Assembly: GCA_003022535.1 (NCBI GenBank)
Contig: PXTT01000028.1
Coordinates: 1-62,200, forward strand
Direction: 5' to 3'
Length of the DNA: 62,200 nucleotides
Origin: Bacteroidetes bacterium QS_9_68_14
GTDB lineage: Bacteria; Bacteroidota; Rhodothermia; Rhodothermales; Salinibacteraceae
Under the pieces are notes generated by a model. That model had not been told where the DNA came from and did not search any database. It saw only the letters and a list, made by a program, of their open reading frames with translations. Both the position numbers and the translations under genes were made by a program. Positions 19,312 through 28,139 of this stretch are shown here, piece by piece (the first letter of the stretch is position 1; every line of letters begins with the position of its first letter).

Positions 19312-21510
19312 ATGGAAGCAGCAGCCACGCAGAGCAGAAGAGCGGTTGCCCTCGACACCGACGAGCTGCATCTCGAAGTCAGCGACGACGGCATCGCCAC
19401 GGTCTGGCTCGACCAGCCCGGCGAAGCCGTCAACACGCTCGCGCCCTCGACGCTCGAAGCCTTCGATGAGGCCGTTGACGCCATCGAGGATGACCCCGCG
19501 ATCCGCGCCAGCGTCTTCATCAGCGCCAAGCCGAGCGGGTTCGTCGCTGGGGCCAATCTCGACGCGCTTCGCAGTTTCGAGACGACTGAGGACGTGGAGG
19601 CGTTCACGCGCGCCGGCCACCGCACCATTCGCCGCGTGCGGTCGTCCCCAAAGCCCTCAGTGGCCGCGATTCATGGGCCGGCCCTCGGCGGCGGCCTCGA
19701 GGTGGCCCTCGCCTGCGACTACCGCGTGGCCACAGACACGCCGGCCACGCGCATGCAGCTTCCCGAGGTGCAGCTCGGCCTCTTGCCCGGCGGCAACGGG
19801 ACGCAGCTCCTGCCGCGCCTCGTGGGCCTTCAGCAGGCGCTCCCGATGCTCTTGACCGGCAAGACCGCCTACGCTGGGCCCGCGCGCAAGATGGGCCTCG
19901 TGGACGCGCTGATCCACCGCCCCGGCCTGCACCGCGCCGCCCAAGAGGCCGCCCGCCGCCTCGCCGACGGCTCCCTCACGCCCGACCGCTCGGCCAGAGG
20001 CTTCGCCGACAAAGTCATTGAGAGCAACACGCTCACGCGCCGCCTCGTCTACCGGCAGGCCCGGAAGCAGATCAAAAGCGAGACGCGCGGCAACTACCCG
20101 GCCCCGCCACGCATCCTCGAGTGCGTGCGCACCGGGCTCGAGGACGGCTTCGACGCCGGCGCCGAGGCGGAGGCGCGTCACTTCGCCGAGCTAGTCTTCA
20201 CGCCGGAGTCGCGGGCGCTCGTCAGCCTCTTTTTCTCGAAGCAAAAGCGCGACGACAATCCCCTCGACGGGCAGCAACGCGACGTGGACACCGTCGCCGT
20301 CCTCGGGGCGGGCGGGCTGATGGGCGCCGGCATCGCCGAGGTGAGCGCGCACAGCGCCGGCCACGAGGTGCTGCTGAAAGACCAGTCGCTGGGCGTGGCC
20401 GCGAAGGGCCGCAAGGCGATCTGGGACGACCTGTCGAAAAAGATCGGCAAGGGCGTCACGGAGTTCGAGCGCGACGTGGTGATGGAGCGCGCCCGCGCCG
20501 TCGGGGGCTACGACGACCTCGCCGGCGCGGATCTCGTCATCGAAGCGGTGCCCGAGGATCTCGACGTCAAGCACGACGTGCTTCGCGAGACCGAAGAGGC
20601 GGTTTCCTCCGGCTGCGTGATTGCGTCGAACACCTCCGGCATCCCCATCACCGACATCGCCGCCGGGCTGGAGCGGCCCGCGAACGTCGTGGGGATGCAC
20701 TACTTCTCGCCGGTGCCCTCGATGCCGCTCTTGGAAGTGGTGCGTGGCAAAGACTCCTCCGACGGGGCGGTCGCCACGGCCATCCAGGCGGGCCTCGACC
20801 AGGGCAAGACCGTCATCACCGTCGAGGATGGGCCCGGCTTCTACACCACACGCATCCTGTCGCTCTACATGAACGAGGCGTTGCTCCTTTTGGAGGAAGG
20901 CGCGGACGTGAAGCAGGTGGACGCGATCATGGAAGACTTCGACTTCCCGATGGGCCCGTACGAGTTGTTCGACCTCGTCGGGATCCAGACGGCGGCCAAG
21001 ATCACCGACGTGATGGGCGGCTACATCGCCGACGGCCGCCTCGGCGAGGGGCGCGAGGCCACGCTCTCCGGCGCGGCCTCGACGCTCGCGCAGGCAGGCC
21101 TGGCCGGGCAGAGTGGCGGCGAGGGCTTCTACGAGTACGACGGGCGCGGCGCAGACAGCAGCAAAGACGGCGTCAACGACGAGGTCTACGCCTTCTTCGG
21201 CGGCGCAGACCGCGACGAACTCGCGCGGCAGGTTGTGGAGGAGCGCCTTTCGATGATGATGTGCGCCGAGGCGGTGCGGTGCCTCGAAGAAGGGATCTTG
21301 CGCAGCGCCGAGGACGGAGACCTCGGGGCGGTCTTCGGGCTGGGCTTCCCGCCGTTTCGGGGCGGCCCCTTCCGCCACCTCGACCGCATGGGCCTCGAAA
21401 ACGCCGTCACGCGCCTGGAGCGTCTCGAAAGCCGGCACGGGCCCCGCTTTGCCGTGCCCGCGTTGCTGGAGGAGAACGCTGAAAACGGCCACGCCTTTCG
21501 CGAGAAGTAG
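19312..21510 (+). CDS. fadJ: Bifunctional enoyl-CoA hydratase / 3-hydroxyacyl-CoA dehydrogenase (FadJ-type)
   Basis: 732 residues. The hydratase domain (1-about 200) has AIHGPALGGGLEVALACDYR and PEVQLGLLPGGNGTQLLPRL with both catalytic-acid positions. The dehydrogenase domain begins near 340 with VAVLGAGGLMGAGIAEVSA and contains VIASNTSGIPI and GMHYFSPVPSMPLLEVV, followed by the C-terminal helical dimerisation repeats. With the thiolase it makes the alpha/beta subunits of a FadJI-like complex. ATG 19312 is preceded by a long C/T-rich tract. Confidence 0.94.
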   Translation: MEAAATQSRRAVALDTDELHLEVSDDGIATVWLDQPGEAVNTLAPSTLEAFDEAVDAIEDDPAIRASVFISAKPSGFVAGANLDALRSFETTEDVEAFTRAGHRTIRRVRSSPKPSVAAIHGPALGGGLEVALACDYRVATDTPATRMQLPEVQLGLLPGGNGTQLLPRLVGLQQALPMLLTGKTAYAGPARKMGLVDALIHRPGLHRAAQEAARRLADGSLTPDRSARGFADKVIESNTLTRRLVYRQARKQIKSETRGNYPAPPRILECVRTGLEDGFDAGAEAEARHFAELVFTPESRALVSLFFSKQKRDDNPLDGQQRDVDTVAVLGAGGLMGAGIAEVSAHSAGHEVLLKDQSLGVAAKGRKAIWDDLSKKIGKGVTEFERDVVMERARAVGGYDDLAGADLVIEAVPEDLDVKHDVLRETEEAVSSGCVIASNTSGIPITDIAAGLERPANVVGMHYFSPVPSMPLLEVVRGKDSSDGAVATAIQAGLDQGKTVITVEDGPGFYTTRILSLYMNEALLLLEEGADVKQVDAIMEDFDFPMGPYELFDLVGIQTAAKITDVMGGYIADGRLGEGREATLSGAASTLAQAGLAGQSGGEGFYEYDGRGADSSKDGVNDEVYAFFGGADRDELARQVVEERLSMMMCAEAVRCLEEGILRSAEDGDLGAVFGLGFPPFRGGPFRHLDRMGLENAVTRLERLESRHGPRFAVPALLEENAENGHAFREK

Positions 21511-21527
21511 GTTCGCAAGGACGCGAG

Positions 21528-21561
21528 GTGTAGGGGGCCGCACATTTCCGTCCCCCTACAC
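21528..21561 (+). terminator. Hairpin after fadJ
   Basis: GTGTAGGGGG (21528-21537) pairs exactly with CCCCCTACAC (21552-21561) over a 14-base loop. It lies 18 bases after the fadJ stop. There is no T-run. The same TAGGGG/CCCCTA theme recurs in a palindrome at 54396. Confidence 0.5.
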
Positions 21562-21577
21562 GTCCCCTACCCTGCAA

Positions 21578-21722
21578 ATGCACAAGCCCGAATGGCAACC
21601 TCACACGCGTCGCGTCCTTATCGCCGCGGGTGTCGTCTTTACGCTGGGCATGCTGCTGTGCTTCCTGCAGGCGGTGGCGCACGCGCTGCTGCTGGTCTCC
21701 GCGGGGCTGCCGCTTGAGGTTA
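21578..21722 (+). pseudogene. N-terminal fragment of a membrane protein
   Basis: From ATG 21578 the frame encodes MHKPEWQPHTRRVLIAAGVV and continues through one hydrophobic helix rich in Leu/Ala to about LPLEV. After about 21722 the same frame turns into Pro/Arg-rich shadow sequence, and real-looking coding signal switches to the opposite strand. I read it as a 5' gene fragment cut by a deletion. Parent family unknown. Confidence 0.5.
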
Positions 21723-22010
21723 CGGCAATGGCGGGGGATCGGCCTGCACCACGTCCGCCCAGGTCCAGCCGTCCTCCCGGGCGAGCGCGCGCAGCAGGCG
21801 ACGCCGCCGCTCTTGCTGCGAGCCGTCTTCGCCGGTCTGCACGCGTCCATCTGCTCTTTCTTCTTCCTCGGGCGGGGTCGGGAGACCGGCCGCGCGCAAA
21901 GGCGCTTCGACCGGGCGGTCAGGCGCCTCGAACCGTTGCTCCGATGGGACGAACGAAGGGCGCACGAGGCTTAGAAACCCGTCGATGGCACGGCGCGCCG
22001 AGCGCACCGC
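21720..22010 (-). pseudogene. C-terminal fragment of an unrecognised minus-strand gene
   Basis: The minus strand reads a plausible protein tail containing [20 protein letters not shown], then [20 protein letters not shown] and [19 protein letters not shown] before a TAA stop at 21720-21722. No start or domain is present. It abuts the membrane fragment on one side and the DUF255 fragment on the other, so both ends look like deletion junctions. Confidence 0.4.
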
Positions 22011-22035
22011 GGAGGCCGGCGACGAGACCACAACG

Positions 22036-22185
22036 GAGTACCGCGAGGTCGCCGACGAAGCCCTCGCGGCGATGGCCGAGGGCGGCATCTTCGACCACGT
22101 CGGCGGCGGGTTTCACCGCTACACCGTGGACCGCGAGTGGGTCGTCCCCCACTTCGAGAAGATGCTCTACGACAACGCCGAACTC
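22036..22185 (+). pseudogene. Internal fragment of a DUF255 (YyaL/spermatogenesis-associated 20-like) gene
   Basis: This segment encodes [20 protein letters not shown] then [20 protein letters not shown] and [10 protein letters not shown], an unmistakable internal block of the thioredoxin/N-acylglucosamine-epimerase-like YyaL family (normally about 650-700 residues). Homology begins near 22036 and stops dead near 22185, where sequence of the oppositely oriented K+ channel begins. The rest of the gene is gone. The surrounding open frame (21985-22254) is not a functional gene. Confidence 0.85.
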
Positions 22186-22736
22186 CCCAGCCCTGCGATG
22201 GAGGACGCCAGCCGGCGTTTGGCAACGACCGCCGAGATGACCGGCATCGCGTAGGTCACGGTGAGCGTCATGATAAAGAATCCGCTCAGCGACGCGAAGA
22301 CAGTCAGCATGCGCGCGGCGGGGCCTTTCGGGGTGAAGTCGCCGAGGCCGAGCGTCGAGACGGTAAAGCCGGCGAAGTAGAGGCGCTCCCAGAAGCCGGC
22401 CGGGGCCCCCGAGGAGGCGCGCACCACGGCGGACCGGCCGGCGCTGTACATCAGGAAGTATCCGGCGACCGCGAACGCAACCCAAGTGAGCACGATGCCG
22501 AGCAGCACAGCCGGCCCGATGCGCGAGAGCAGTTGGTGACGCCCCCCGCCGGCCCCTTCGCGTTGCTTCTGGCCGCGGCGATGCCAGCGAAGCGCGGCAT
22601 GCCAGAGTCCATGCGCGAGGCGGTTGGTGAGCGGACCGCCCCCGCCGGCGGCAATCGCCGTGCGCAACGCGTCGAAGAGCCCGAGGGCTACGACCAGCAC
22701 GCCCGAGGTCAGAAGTAGAATGGAAATGAGGTCCAT
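22167..22736 (-). pseudogene. Potassium channel gene truncated at its 3' end
   Basis: From ATG 22736 the product has a first membrane helix (ISILLLTSGVLVVALGLFDA), a second (AVLLGIVLTWVAFAVAGYFL), a pore helix and selectivity-like loop (FAGFTVSTLGLGDFTPKG) and a last membrane helix ([20 protein letters not shown]), as in two-pore-helix Ion_trans_2 channels. The cytoplasmic tail is lost: after [11 protein letters not shown] the frame runs into the reverse of the DUF255 fragment and stops after five residues. The pore loop reads TLGLGDF rather than the usual TVGYGD. A channel without its tail might still fold, so loss of function is not certain. Confidence 0.75.
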
Positions 22737-22886
22737 GCAACGGAAGAGCGGAAAGGATGAGAAAGGGCCGGCGGCAACGCCCCCCGCGTACCACCAGCTC
22801 CAAGAGCGAGATTCGCCCTGCAGGAGGAGGGTACGGGGCGAGCGCCCCACGATAAAGTCACGCTTTCCGCTGTGGCTGTCTTCCGC

Positions 22887-23485
22887 CTACCGGGTTCGCG
22901 CGGCCTGATTTTTATGCAGATCTTCGCTCTGCTGCGATCCGCCATCTTGCTGCGATCCACTGCCGCGCTTCGGGCCCTCGTAGCTCCCGTACCACTTCGT
23001 CAGCGGCAGGACGGTGACGCCGAAGGCGATGACCGAGCCGAAGACGACGAGGCCGGCGACCGTCCACGCTTCTTCGAAGCCGGCGTGGCGCTCGGCGAGC
23101 GTCGCGTAGAAGAGCGCCCCCTCCCCGATGGGCCCGAATCCGCCGGTCAAGAACGCATCGGTGCAGGTGCGTAGCGGGCGCATCAGTGGGCGCAACGCGC
23201 GCATCATCGGCACGCGGCGCAGGAGCAGGATGGGCATGACCAGCATCGCGCCTGCCCCCTGGGCTGCATCCACTCCTGCTACGGCAGGGCCCTGCCGAAG
23301 AAGACGAAGATCGGGGGGTCGGTCGGCGCGACGATGGCGCCGACCGGCATCGCCGCCCAGAAGGAGGCGCCCAGAAGCCCCCACGAAAGCAGGCCGCTCA
23401 CGCCCCGCATCAGCAGCATCCCGAGAATCAGGATGGTGTGCTCATCGCGCGCCTGTGGAGCAGTCCACAGCGCAGTTGACGCCAT
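22887..23485 (-). pseudogene. Na+/H+ antiporter (CPA1/NhaP-like) gene with internal deletion
   Basis: Two pieces in different frames. The upstream piece (23279-23485) has DEHTILILGMLLMRGVSGLL and FWAAMPVGAIVAPTDPPIF, the AxxAPTDP-type ion-binding helix of these antiporters, and ends at a stop after RALP. The downstream piece (from about 23250 to 22887) has LLLRRVPMMRALRPLMRPLR and GGFGPIGEGALFYATLAERH, the C-terminal transmembrane region. About 200 residues between them, plus the N-terminus, are absent. Not functional as it stands. Confidence 0.75.
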
Positions 23486-23806
23486 TCGAAGAACGCGCGA
23501 GGGGCTGATTTATCGCTCCCAAGATGATCGTCTCCCTCAGTTGCTCGCCGTGCAGATTACGATTGCGGCGTCGATGTCGCCGGGGGCTCGTGAGCGCCTC
23601 GGCAGCCTGCGTGCGCGTGCCGTGCCCGCCATGCGGGAGCTGCTTGAACGCCCACCGTGCCGCCGGCTTCGGGCCAGCGCATCGGGAGGCCCGCAACGTC
23701 GGCCTGGTGCGCTTGCGTGGCGGGGAAGGCGGTGCGAGGAAATAGGCCCCGGGGCGATAAGGCGGGCAAACGCGAGAGGACTACGCGGGGCCCCGGTGCG
23801 CGGCGC
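23486..23806. other. Stretch without a recognisable gene
   Basis: All six frames were read here. The only hints of former coding are scattered, short minus-strand strings between the antiporter remnant and the PfpI gene. I see no promoter, repeat or RNA gene. It fits the decayed neighbourhood on its left. Confidence 0.5.
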
Positions 23807-24382
23807 TTACGCGGCCCCGCCCGCTTCGGCAAATTGTTCGACCATGTGCTCACAGAAGGCGGGCAGGTCGTCGGGAGTGCGACTGGTGACGAGCACGCTG
23901 CTGCCGCCGTGCTCGTCCACGACGACTTCTTCGTCGGTCCACTCGCCTCCCGCGTTGCGGATGTCGGTCTGCAACGTCGGGTAGGAAGTGAGGCGCCGCC
24001 CCTGCAGGACGTCCGCTTCCACAAGCAGCCACAGCGCGTGGCAGATAGCCGCTACCGGCTTGCCGGCGTCGAAGAAGGCCCGAACGAATGATACGGCTTC
24101 TTCGCTACCGCGCAAGGTGTCCGACCCCACTGAGCCGCCCGGGAGGATGAGCGCGTCGTAGTCGTCAGCATGGGCGACGGCGAAGGTCTTGTCGACGGCG
24201 TAGGCGCTCCCGGGGTCGAGGTCGCTGTTGACGGTCTTCGCCTCGCCGGCCTCGGTGCTGATGGCATCCCCCTCGGCGCCGGCGTCTTCGGCGGCCTCGC
24301 GCGCGTCGGCGAACTCGGCCTCCTCAGTGCCCCGCGGGGCGATAAGAATGGCAATGCGTTGTCCGTGGAGTTCGTTGGGCAT
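23807..24382 (-). CDS. DJ-1/PfpI family protein
   Basis: 191 residues of the DJ-1/PfpI/ThiJ family. It has RIAILIAPRGTEEAEF at the N-terminus, DDYDALILPGGSVGSDTLRG, and the nucleophile elbow KPVAAICHALWLLVEADVL with the conserved Cys-His pair. YhbO/PfpI-type members are stress-associated deglycases or chaperones; the specific activity is not readable. ATG 24382 gives the normal length. Intact although its neighbours on both sides are broken. Confidence 0.9.
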   Translation of the reverse strand: MPNELHGQRIAILIAPRGTEEAEFADAREAAEDAGAEGDAISTEAGEAKTVNSDLDPGSAYAVDKTFAVAHADDYDALILPGGSVGSDTLRGSEEAVSFVRAFFDAGKPVAAICHALWLLVEADVLQGRRLTSYPTLQTDIRNAGGEWTDEEVVVDEHGGSSVLVTSRTPDDLPAFCEHMVEQFAEAGGAA

Positions 24383-24549
24383 TCTTTGCGTAGGAAGGGC
24401 TGGTGGGAAAGCGGTATGTAAGTCCTGGCAAGCGGAGGCTTTGTCGGGCGTCATTCTTCGCCCCCAAAGGAGCGCTTCGGGTGCCGCGACGGGGCGGAGC
24501 GGAGCGCCCTCAGAAACGCGCGCCCACCGAGACGGCATCGCTGATCTGA

Positions 24550-25604
24550 TTACGGCTTGAGGACGACCTTGATGCACCCGTCGTCCTTGTCGCGGAAGGT
24601 TTCGTACTTTCCTGCACCTTCTGCAGAAGCGGGCGCATGTGGTGTTGCATGTGCGTCTGCCCCATCTTGAAGGTGAGGCTCTTGTTCATCGCTGCCCCGA
24701 AGGGCAGGTTCAGGTTGCCTGCATAGACGCCCGGCACCGAGACCGTGCCTCCCTTGCGGCAACACTGGATGATCTCCGTCAAGACGTGCGGGCGGTCGGA
24801 CGGGGGGCCGGTCGCCTGCTTGGCCTTTTCGAGCGTAGCTTGCGCAGTGCCGGCCGCGTGGGCCTCCGCCCCCACTGCGTCGATGCAACGGTCGGGGCCG
24901 CGCCCGTTCGTCATGTCCTGAAGCTGCTCGTAGACGTTGACGTCCTCGAAGTTGAGCGTCTCGGCATCGCCGTGCTCTTCGGCCATCCGCAACCGCTCCG
25001 GCACGCGGTCAATGGCGATCACGCGCTCCGGGTCAAACATCCAAGCGCTCTGGATAGCGAACTGGCCCACCGGCCCGCAGCCCCAGACGGCGACCGTGTC
25101 CCCCGGTTCGATGCCGGCCTGCTCGGCGCCCCGATAGCCTGTCGGGAAGATGTCCGACAGGAAAAGCGCCTGCTCGTCGTCGAGCGCGTCGGGCACTTTC
25201 ACCGGGCCCACGTTGGCATAGGGTACGCGCAGGTACTCGGCTTGCCCGCCTGCGAAACCGCCCAGCATGTGCGAACAGCCGAAAAGCGCCGCCGGCGAGT
25301 GGCCCATCTGCTCCGCTGCCATCTCAGCGTTGGGGTTGGAGGTGTCGCAGAGCGAGTACAGGTCGTGGTCGCAGAACCAGCACGACCCACAGCAGATGGT
25401 GAACGGCACCACCACACGGTCGCCCTGCTCCAGGTCCGTAACCTCACTACCAGTCTCCACGACTTCTCCCATCGGCTCGTGGTCCGTGCCGCAGATGGCC
25501 GTCGTAGTGATCTCGATAACGGCGTCGTGAGGATTCTGAATTTTCGGATCAGGCACAGTGTCGACGCGCATGTCGCCGGTGCCGTGCCAGGTAACTGCTC
25601 GCAT
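24550..25604 (-). pseudogene. Zinc-dependent alcohol dehydrogenase with two deletions
   Basis: The gene starts [20 protein letters not shown] and shows the structural-zinc loop [16 protein letters not shown] and Rossmann motif [15 protein letters not shown]. Near residue 38 the sequence jumps from AICGTD straight to HEPMGEVVE: about 18 residues between the first zinc cysteine and the GHE histidine block (usually of the form LHLY..GDILG) are missing in frame. Near the end, after [10 protein letters not shown], about 20-25 residues are missing and the frame shifts; the true tail [19 protein letters not shown] lies in another frame ending at 24550. Probably inactive. Confidence 0.85.
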
Positions 25605-25680
25605 AGAGGAAGCTTGGGGGAGTAGAAAAAGAACGAGACGCAGCGGGCCACGCGCCGTGATTGCTTCCCGCCGCCTCCGT

Positions 25681-25875
25681 TTAGTTATCGCCAGCGGGAT
25701 CGTGCTTAACACTCTCTTGCCAGCGCTCCAGTTCGGTTCGGGGCACGCGCGGGTCTTCGGAGCCGGTGTCTTGCGCAAGCGCCAGATCGCCTCGTTCGAC
25801 GGCGTGGCGCACGTCTTCGAGCGCGTAGCCGGTGCGCTCGGCCACCTCCTTCAGCGTGTAGGTCGTTGCGCTCAT
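25681..25875 (-). CDS. Small excisionase/MerR-like helix-turn-helix protein
   Basis: 64 residues with a winged-helix DNA-binding start [20 protein letters not shown] and RGDLALAQ, like phage excisionases and stand-alone MerR-type domains. ATG 25875 follows a C/T-rich leader; the longer frame to 26154 is Arg-rich. Might regulate its neighbours or be a leftover from a mobile element, but no integrase is present. Confidence 0.65.
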   Translation of the reverse strand: MSATTYTLKEVAERTGYALEDVRHAVERGDLALAQDTGSEDPRVPRTELERWQESVKHDPAGDN

Positions 25876-25979
25876 GGGAGCGAGGGGAAGTAGAGAAACT
25901 TCTACAGCCGAGAGAAGAGCGGACAACGCCTCGCTCGCGCGGTCGTGCAATCTGCTCGCCTCAGGAAGGCAACGCGCGC

Positions 25980-26201
25980 TCACGCCTGCTCTCTCTGAAC
26001 GCCGGAGCCATAGTGGCCTGGGTCCGGCACGTGGTCGCCGGGCTGCGCGGTGACGACAGACGCGCCCTCGTTGCCCATCGAAGGGCCTTCGGTGGAGCGG
26101 CCCTGTGGGGTCGAAAGGGGCGGCTGGGTGAGCGAGTCGCGGGAGAGTTGCCAACCTCGTCGTCCGTCGCGCGGTCCCTGCCGCGCTCCCTGTTTTTCCA
26201 T
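25980..26201 (-). CDS. Possible small hydrophilic protein
   Basis: A 73-residue frame starting MEKQGARQGPRDGRRGWQLS and rich in Gln, Gly, Pro and Ser, with no hydrophobic segment. I do not recognise it. The main support is position: an AT-rich promoter-like patch with a perfect TATAAT lies just upstream on the same strand. It could equally be a non-coding leader. Confidence 0.35.
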   Translation of the reverse strand: MEKQGARQGPRDGRRGWQLSRDSLTQPPLSTPQGRSTEGPSMGNEGASVVTAQPGDHVPDPGHYGSGVQREQA

Positions 26202-26223
26202 CTCTTACGGATGTAATGAAGTC

Positions 26224-26270
26224 ATTATACTACAGCAATTTACGGTAATACGATTCCCCCAAATGCGTTG
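26224..26270 (-). promoter_or_regulatory. AT-rich promoter candidate with TATAAT
   Basis: In a very GC-rich setting, about 50 bases here are AT-rich. On the minus strand they read CGTATTACCGTAAATTGCTG then TAGTATAATGACTTC; TATAAT is at 26229-26224, about 20 bases before the putative small gene at 26201. No convincing -35 element at 17 bases. No gene other than the small frame and the helix-turn-helix protein lies downstream on this strand. Confidence 0.4.
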
Positions 26271-26325
26271 CCGAGCCGTTTCTTTTGCAGCTCTCTCGCC
26301 GGGCGCGAAGACGGGCGGCCACGCC

Positions 26326-27183
26326 TCATCCGCCGACGACCTTTCCACCGTTGGGGTGAAGGGTCTGGCCGGCCATGTAGGAGGCGTCCTCAGACGCGAG
26401 GAAGACGTAGCTCGGGGCCACCTCCTCGGGCTGACCTGGGCGGCCCATGGGCGTGGAGCGACCGAAGTCCTCGACTTGCTCTTCCCCAAAGGAAGCGGGA
26501 ATCAACGGGGTCCAGATCGGGCCCGGGGCCACGGCATTCACGCGGATGCCGTCTTCGACAAGATTGCCCGAGAGCGCGCGCGTGAAGGCGAGGATAGCCC
26601 CTTTCGTCGAGGAATAATCCAGAAGGCCCGGGTGCCCTTCGAAGGCAGTCACGCTCGTAGAATTGATGATCGCATCGCCCTCCTCCAGATGGGGGCGCGC
26701 GGCCTGTACCATGAAGAAGTACGCGTAGATGTTCGTGCGGAACGTGCGGTCGAGCTGTTCCTCGGAGATGTCGGTAATCTCCTGCCGCACGTATTGCTGC
26801 GCGGCGTTGTTGACCAGGATGTCGAGGCCCCCCAGTTCGCTCGCCGCTTCGTTCACGGCGGCCTGGCAGAAGGATTTCTCGGCCACGTCGCCCGGAATCA
26901 CAACGCACTGCTGGCCTTCTTTTTCGACCCAGTCTTTCGTTTCCTGAGCATCTTCGTCCTCGTCGAGGTAGACGATAGTCACGTCGGCGCCCTCGCGGGC
27001 GAAGTGCACGGCCACGGCTCGCCCGATGCCGCTGTCACCGCCGGTGATGAGAGCGCGCCGCCCGTCAAGCTTGCCACTGCCGTGGTAGCCGGGGTAGATC
27101 GTTTCGGGGTCCGGGTCCATCTTCTGCTCGGAACCGGGCTGGTGCTCTTGGTGCTGCGGGGGCGGCTTCGGGTCTTCGGCCAT
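26326..27183 (-). CDS. Short-chain dehydrogenase/reductase (YghA/YhdF-like)
   Basis: 285 residues. Long N-terminal arm (QPGSEQKMDPDPETIYPGYH) typical of the YhdF/YghA subgroup, then the cofactor loop ALITGGDSGIGRAVAVHFAR, NNAAQQYV, the catalytic serine in INSTSVTAFEGHP, the Tyr-Lys pair in LLDYSSTKGAI and the end TLHPNGGKVVGG. An NAD(P)-dependent oxidoreductase linked to general stress in some bacteria. ATG 27183 begins MAEDPKPPPQ. Confidence 0.92.
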   Translation of the reverse strand: MAEDPKPPPQHQEHQPGSEQKMDPDPETIYPGYHGSGKLDGRRALITGGDSGIGRAVAVHFAREGADVTIVYLDEDEDAQETKDWVEKEGQQCVVIPGDVAEKSFCQAAVNEAASELGGLDILVNNAAQQYVRQEITDISEEQLDRTFRTNIYAYFFMVQAARPHLEEGDAIINSTSVTAFEGHPGLLDYSSTKGAILAFTRALSGNLVEDGIRVNAVAPGPIWTPLIPASFGEEQVEDFGRSTPMGRPGQPEEVAPSYVFLASEDASYMAGQTLHPNGGKVVGG

Positions 27184-27374
27184 GTCGAGGCGTCGGAGAA
27201 AGGCGAGCGGTCGAGGGCGGGAGCGTTTCTCTACCCTTGCTTGCTTTCTTGCGATTCGCTCGCACAGGACGGCTTGCGTGGCTTTTACAACTGTTCGCAG
27301 GCATTTACGAAACAGGCAGTTGCGCGAAAGCATGTTTTGCCGAGCCGTCCTGTCTTTTGCCTCCGTCCTTCGGC

Positions 27375-28004
27375 TCATCCTGCCGCCTCCAGCGCCTCCT
27401 CGGAGCGGGCAAAGGTGGCACCGGCTTCGGCCATCTCCTGCCACGCTGCTTCCAGCGAGCCGTCGGCATCGATCCCGCGCGTGGCGTCCTCGACCACGAC
27501 CGTCTCGAAGCCCTCCGCGCAGGCGTCCAGCACCGACCACTTGACGCAGAAGTCGGCCGCCAACCCGCAGAGAAAAAGCCGCTCGGTGCCCCGCTCGCGC
27601 AGATAGCCGGCCAGCCCGGTCGGCGTGGTGTGGTCGTTTTCGTAGAAGGCGGAGTAGGAGTCGATCTCCGGCCGAAACCCCTTCCGAAAGATCGCCTCGG
27701 TCGGACGCGTGTCCAGGTCGGGATGAAAGCGCGCGCCCTCAGACCCTTGCACGCAGTGGTCGGGCCACAGGGTCTGCTCGCCGTAGTCCATCTGCGCCGT
27801 CTCCATCGGCTCCTTGCCGGGGTGCTCGCTGGCAAAGGAGTGGTGCCCGGGCGGGTGCCAGTCCTGCGTTTGGAGCACACAGCCGAAGGCGTCGGCCAGC
27901 CGGTTGGCGGGCGCGACGACCTGGTCGCCCTCGGGCACCGCCAGCGCGCCGCCGGGGCAAAAGTCGTTTTGCAGATCGACGATGAGAAGCGCCTGGTCGG
28001 GCAT
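27375..28004 (-). CDS. pncA: Nicotinamidase
   Basis: 209 residues. It deamidates nicotinamide to nicotinate for NAD salvage. Motifs: LLIVDLQNDFCPGGALAVP with the catalytic aspartate, metal ligands in TQDWHPPGHHSFASEHPG, the lysine in IFRKGF and the catalytic cysteine in LCGLAADFCVKWS. Start ATG 28004 follows the leader CGCTCCCACACCCCCGCCCC, a good example of the C/T-rich leaders of this genome. Divergent from the aldehyde dehydrogenase gene. Confidence 0.93.
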   Translation of the reverse strand: MPDQALLIVDLQNDFCPGGALAVPEGDQVVAPANRLADAFGCVLQTQDWHPPGHHSFASEHPGKEPMETAQMDYGEQTLWPDHCVQGSEGARFHPDLDTRPTEAIFRKGFRPEIDSYSAFYENDHTTPTGLAGYLRERGTERLFLCGLAADFCVKWSVLDACAEGFETVVVEDATRGIDADGSLEAAWQEMAEAGATFARSEEALEAAG

Positions 28005-28139
28005 TTTGGGGGCGGGGGTGTGGGAGCGTTTGAGAAGAGAACGCCCCGCGCCGGGCGGGCGGTTCCGGCAGGACCTGCTCGGGGGAATCTTGCGTCCAAT
28101 AGGCGAAACTCTTTCCCCCTTTCTGCCGCGCCCGTCGCC

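Noticed and set aside
20191-21543. A 450-codon minus-strand open frame and a 453-codon plus-strand frame over fadJ
   Set aside because: Both overlap the well-supported fadJ gene and are His/Arg/Gly-rich shadow sequences.
21578-22240. The 221-codon open frame starting MHKPEWQ as a full gene
   Set aside because: Only the first 48 codons look like real protein; the rest is a shadow of fragments on other frames and the other strand.
24383-24549. Continuation of the alcohol dehydrogenase frame to 24510
   Set aside because: After the second deletion the frame reads Ser/Arg-rich nonsense; the true tail is in another frame ending at 24550.
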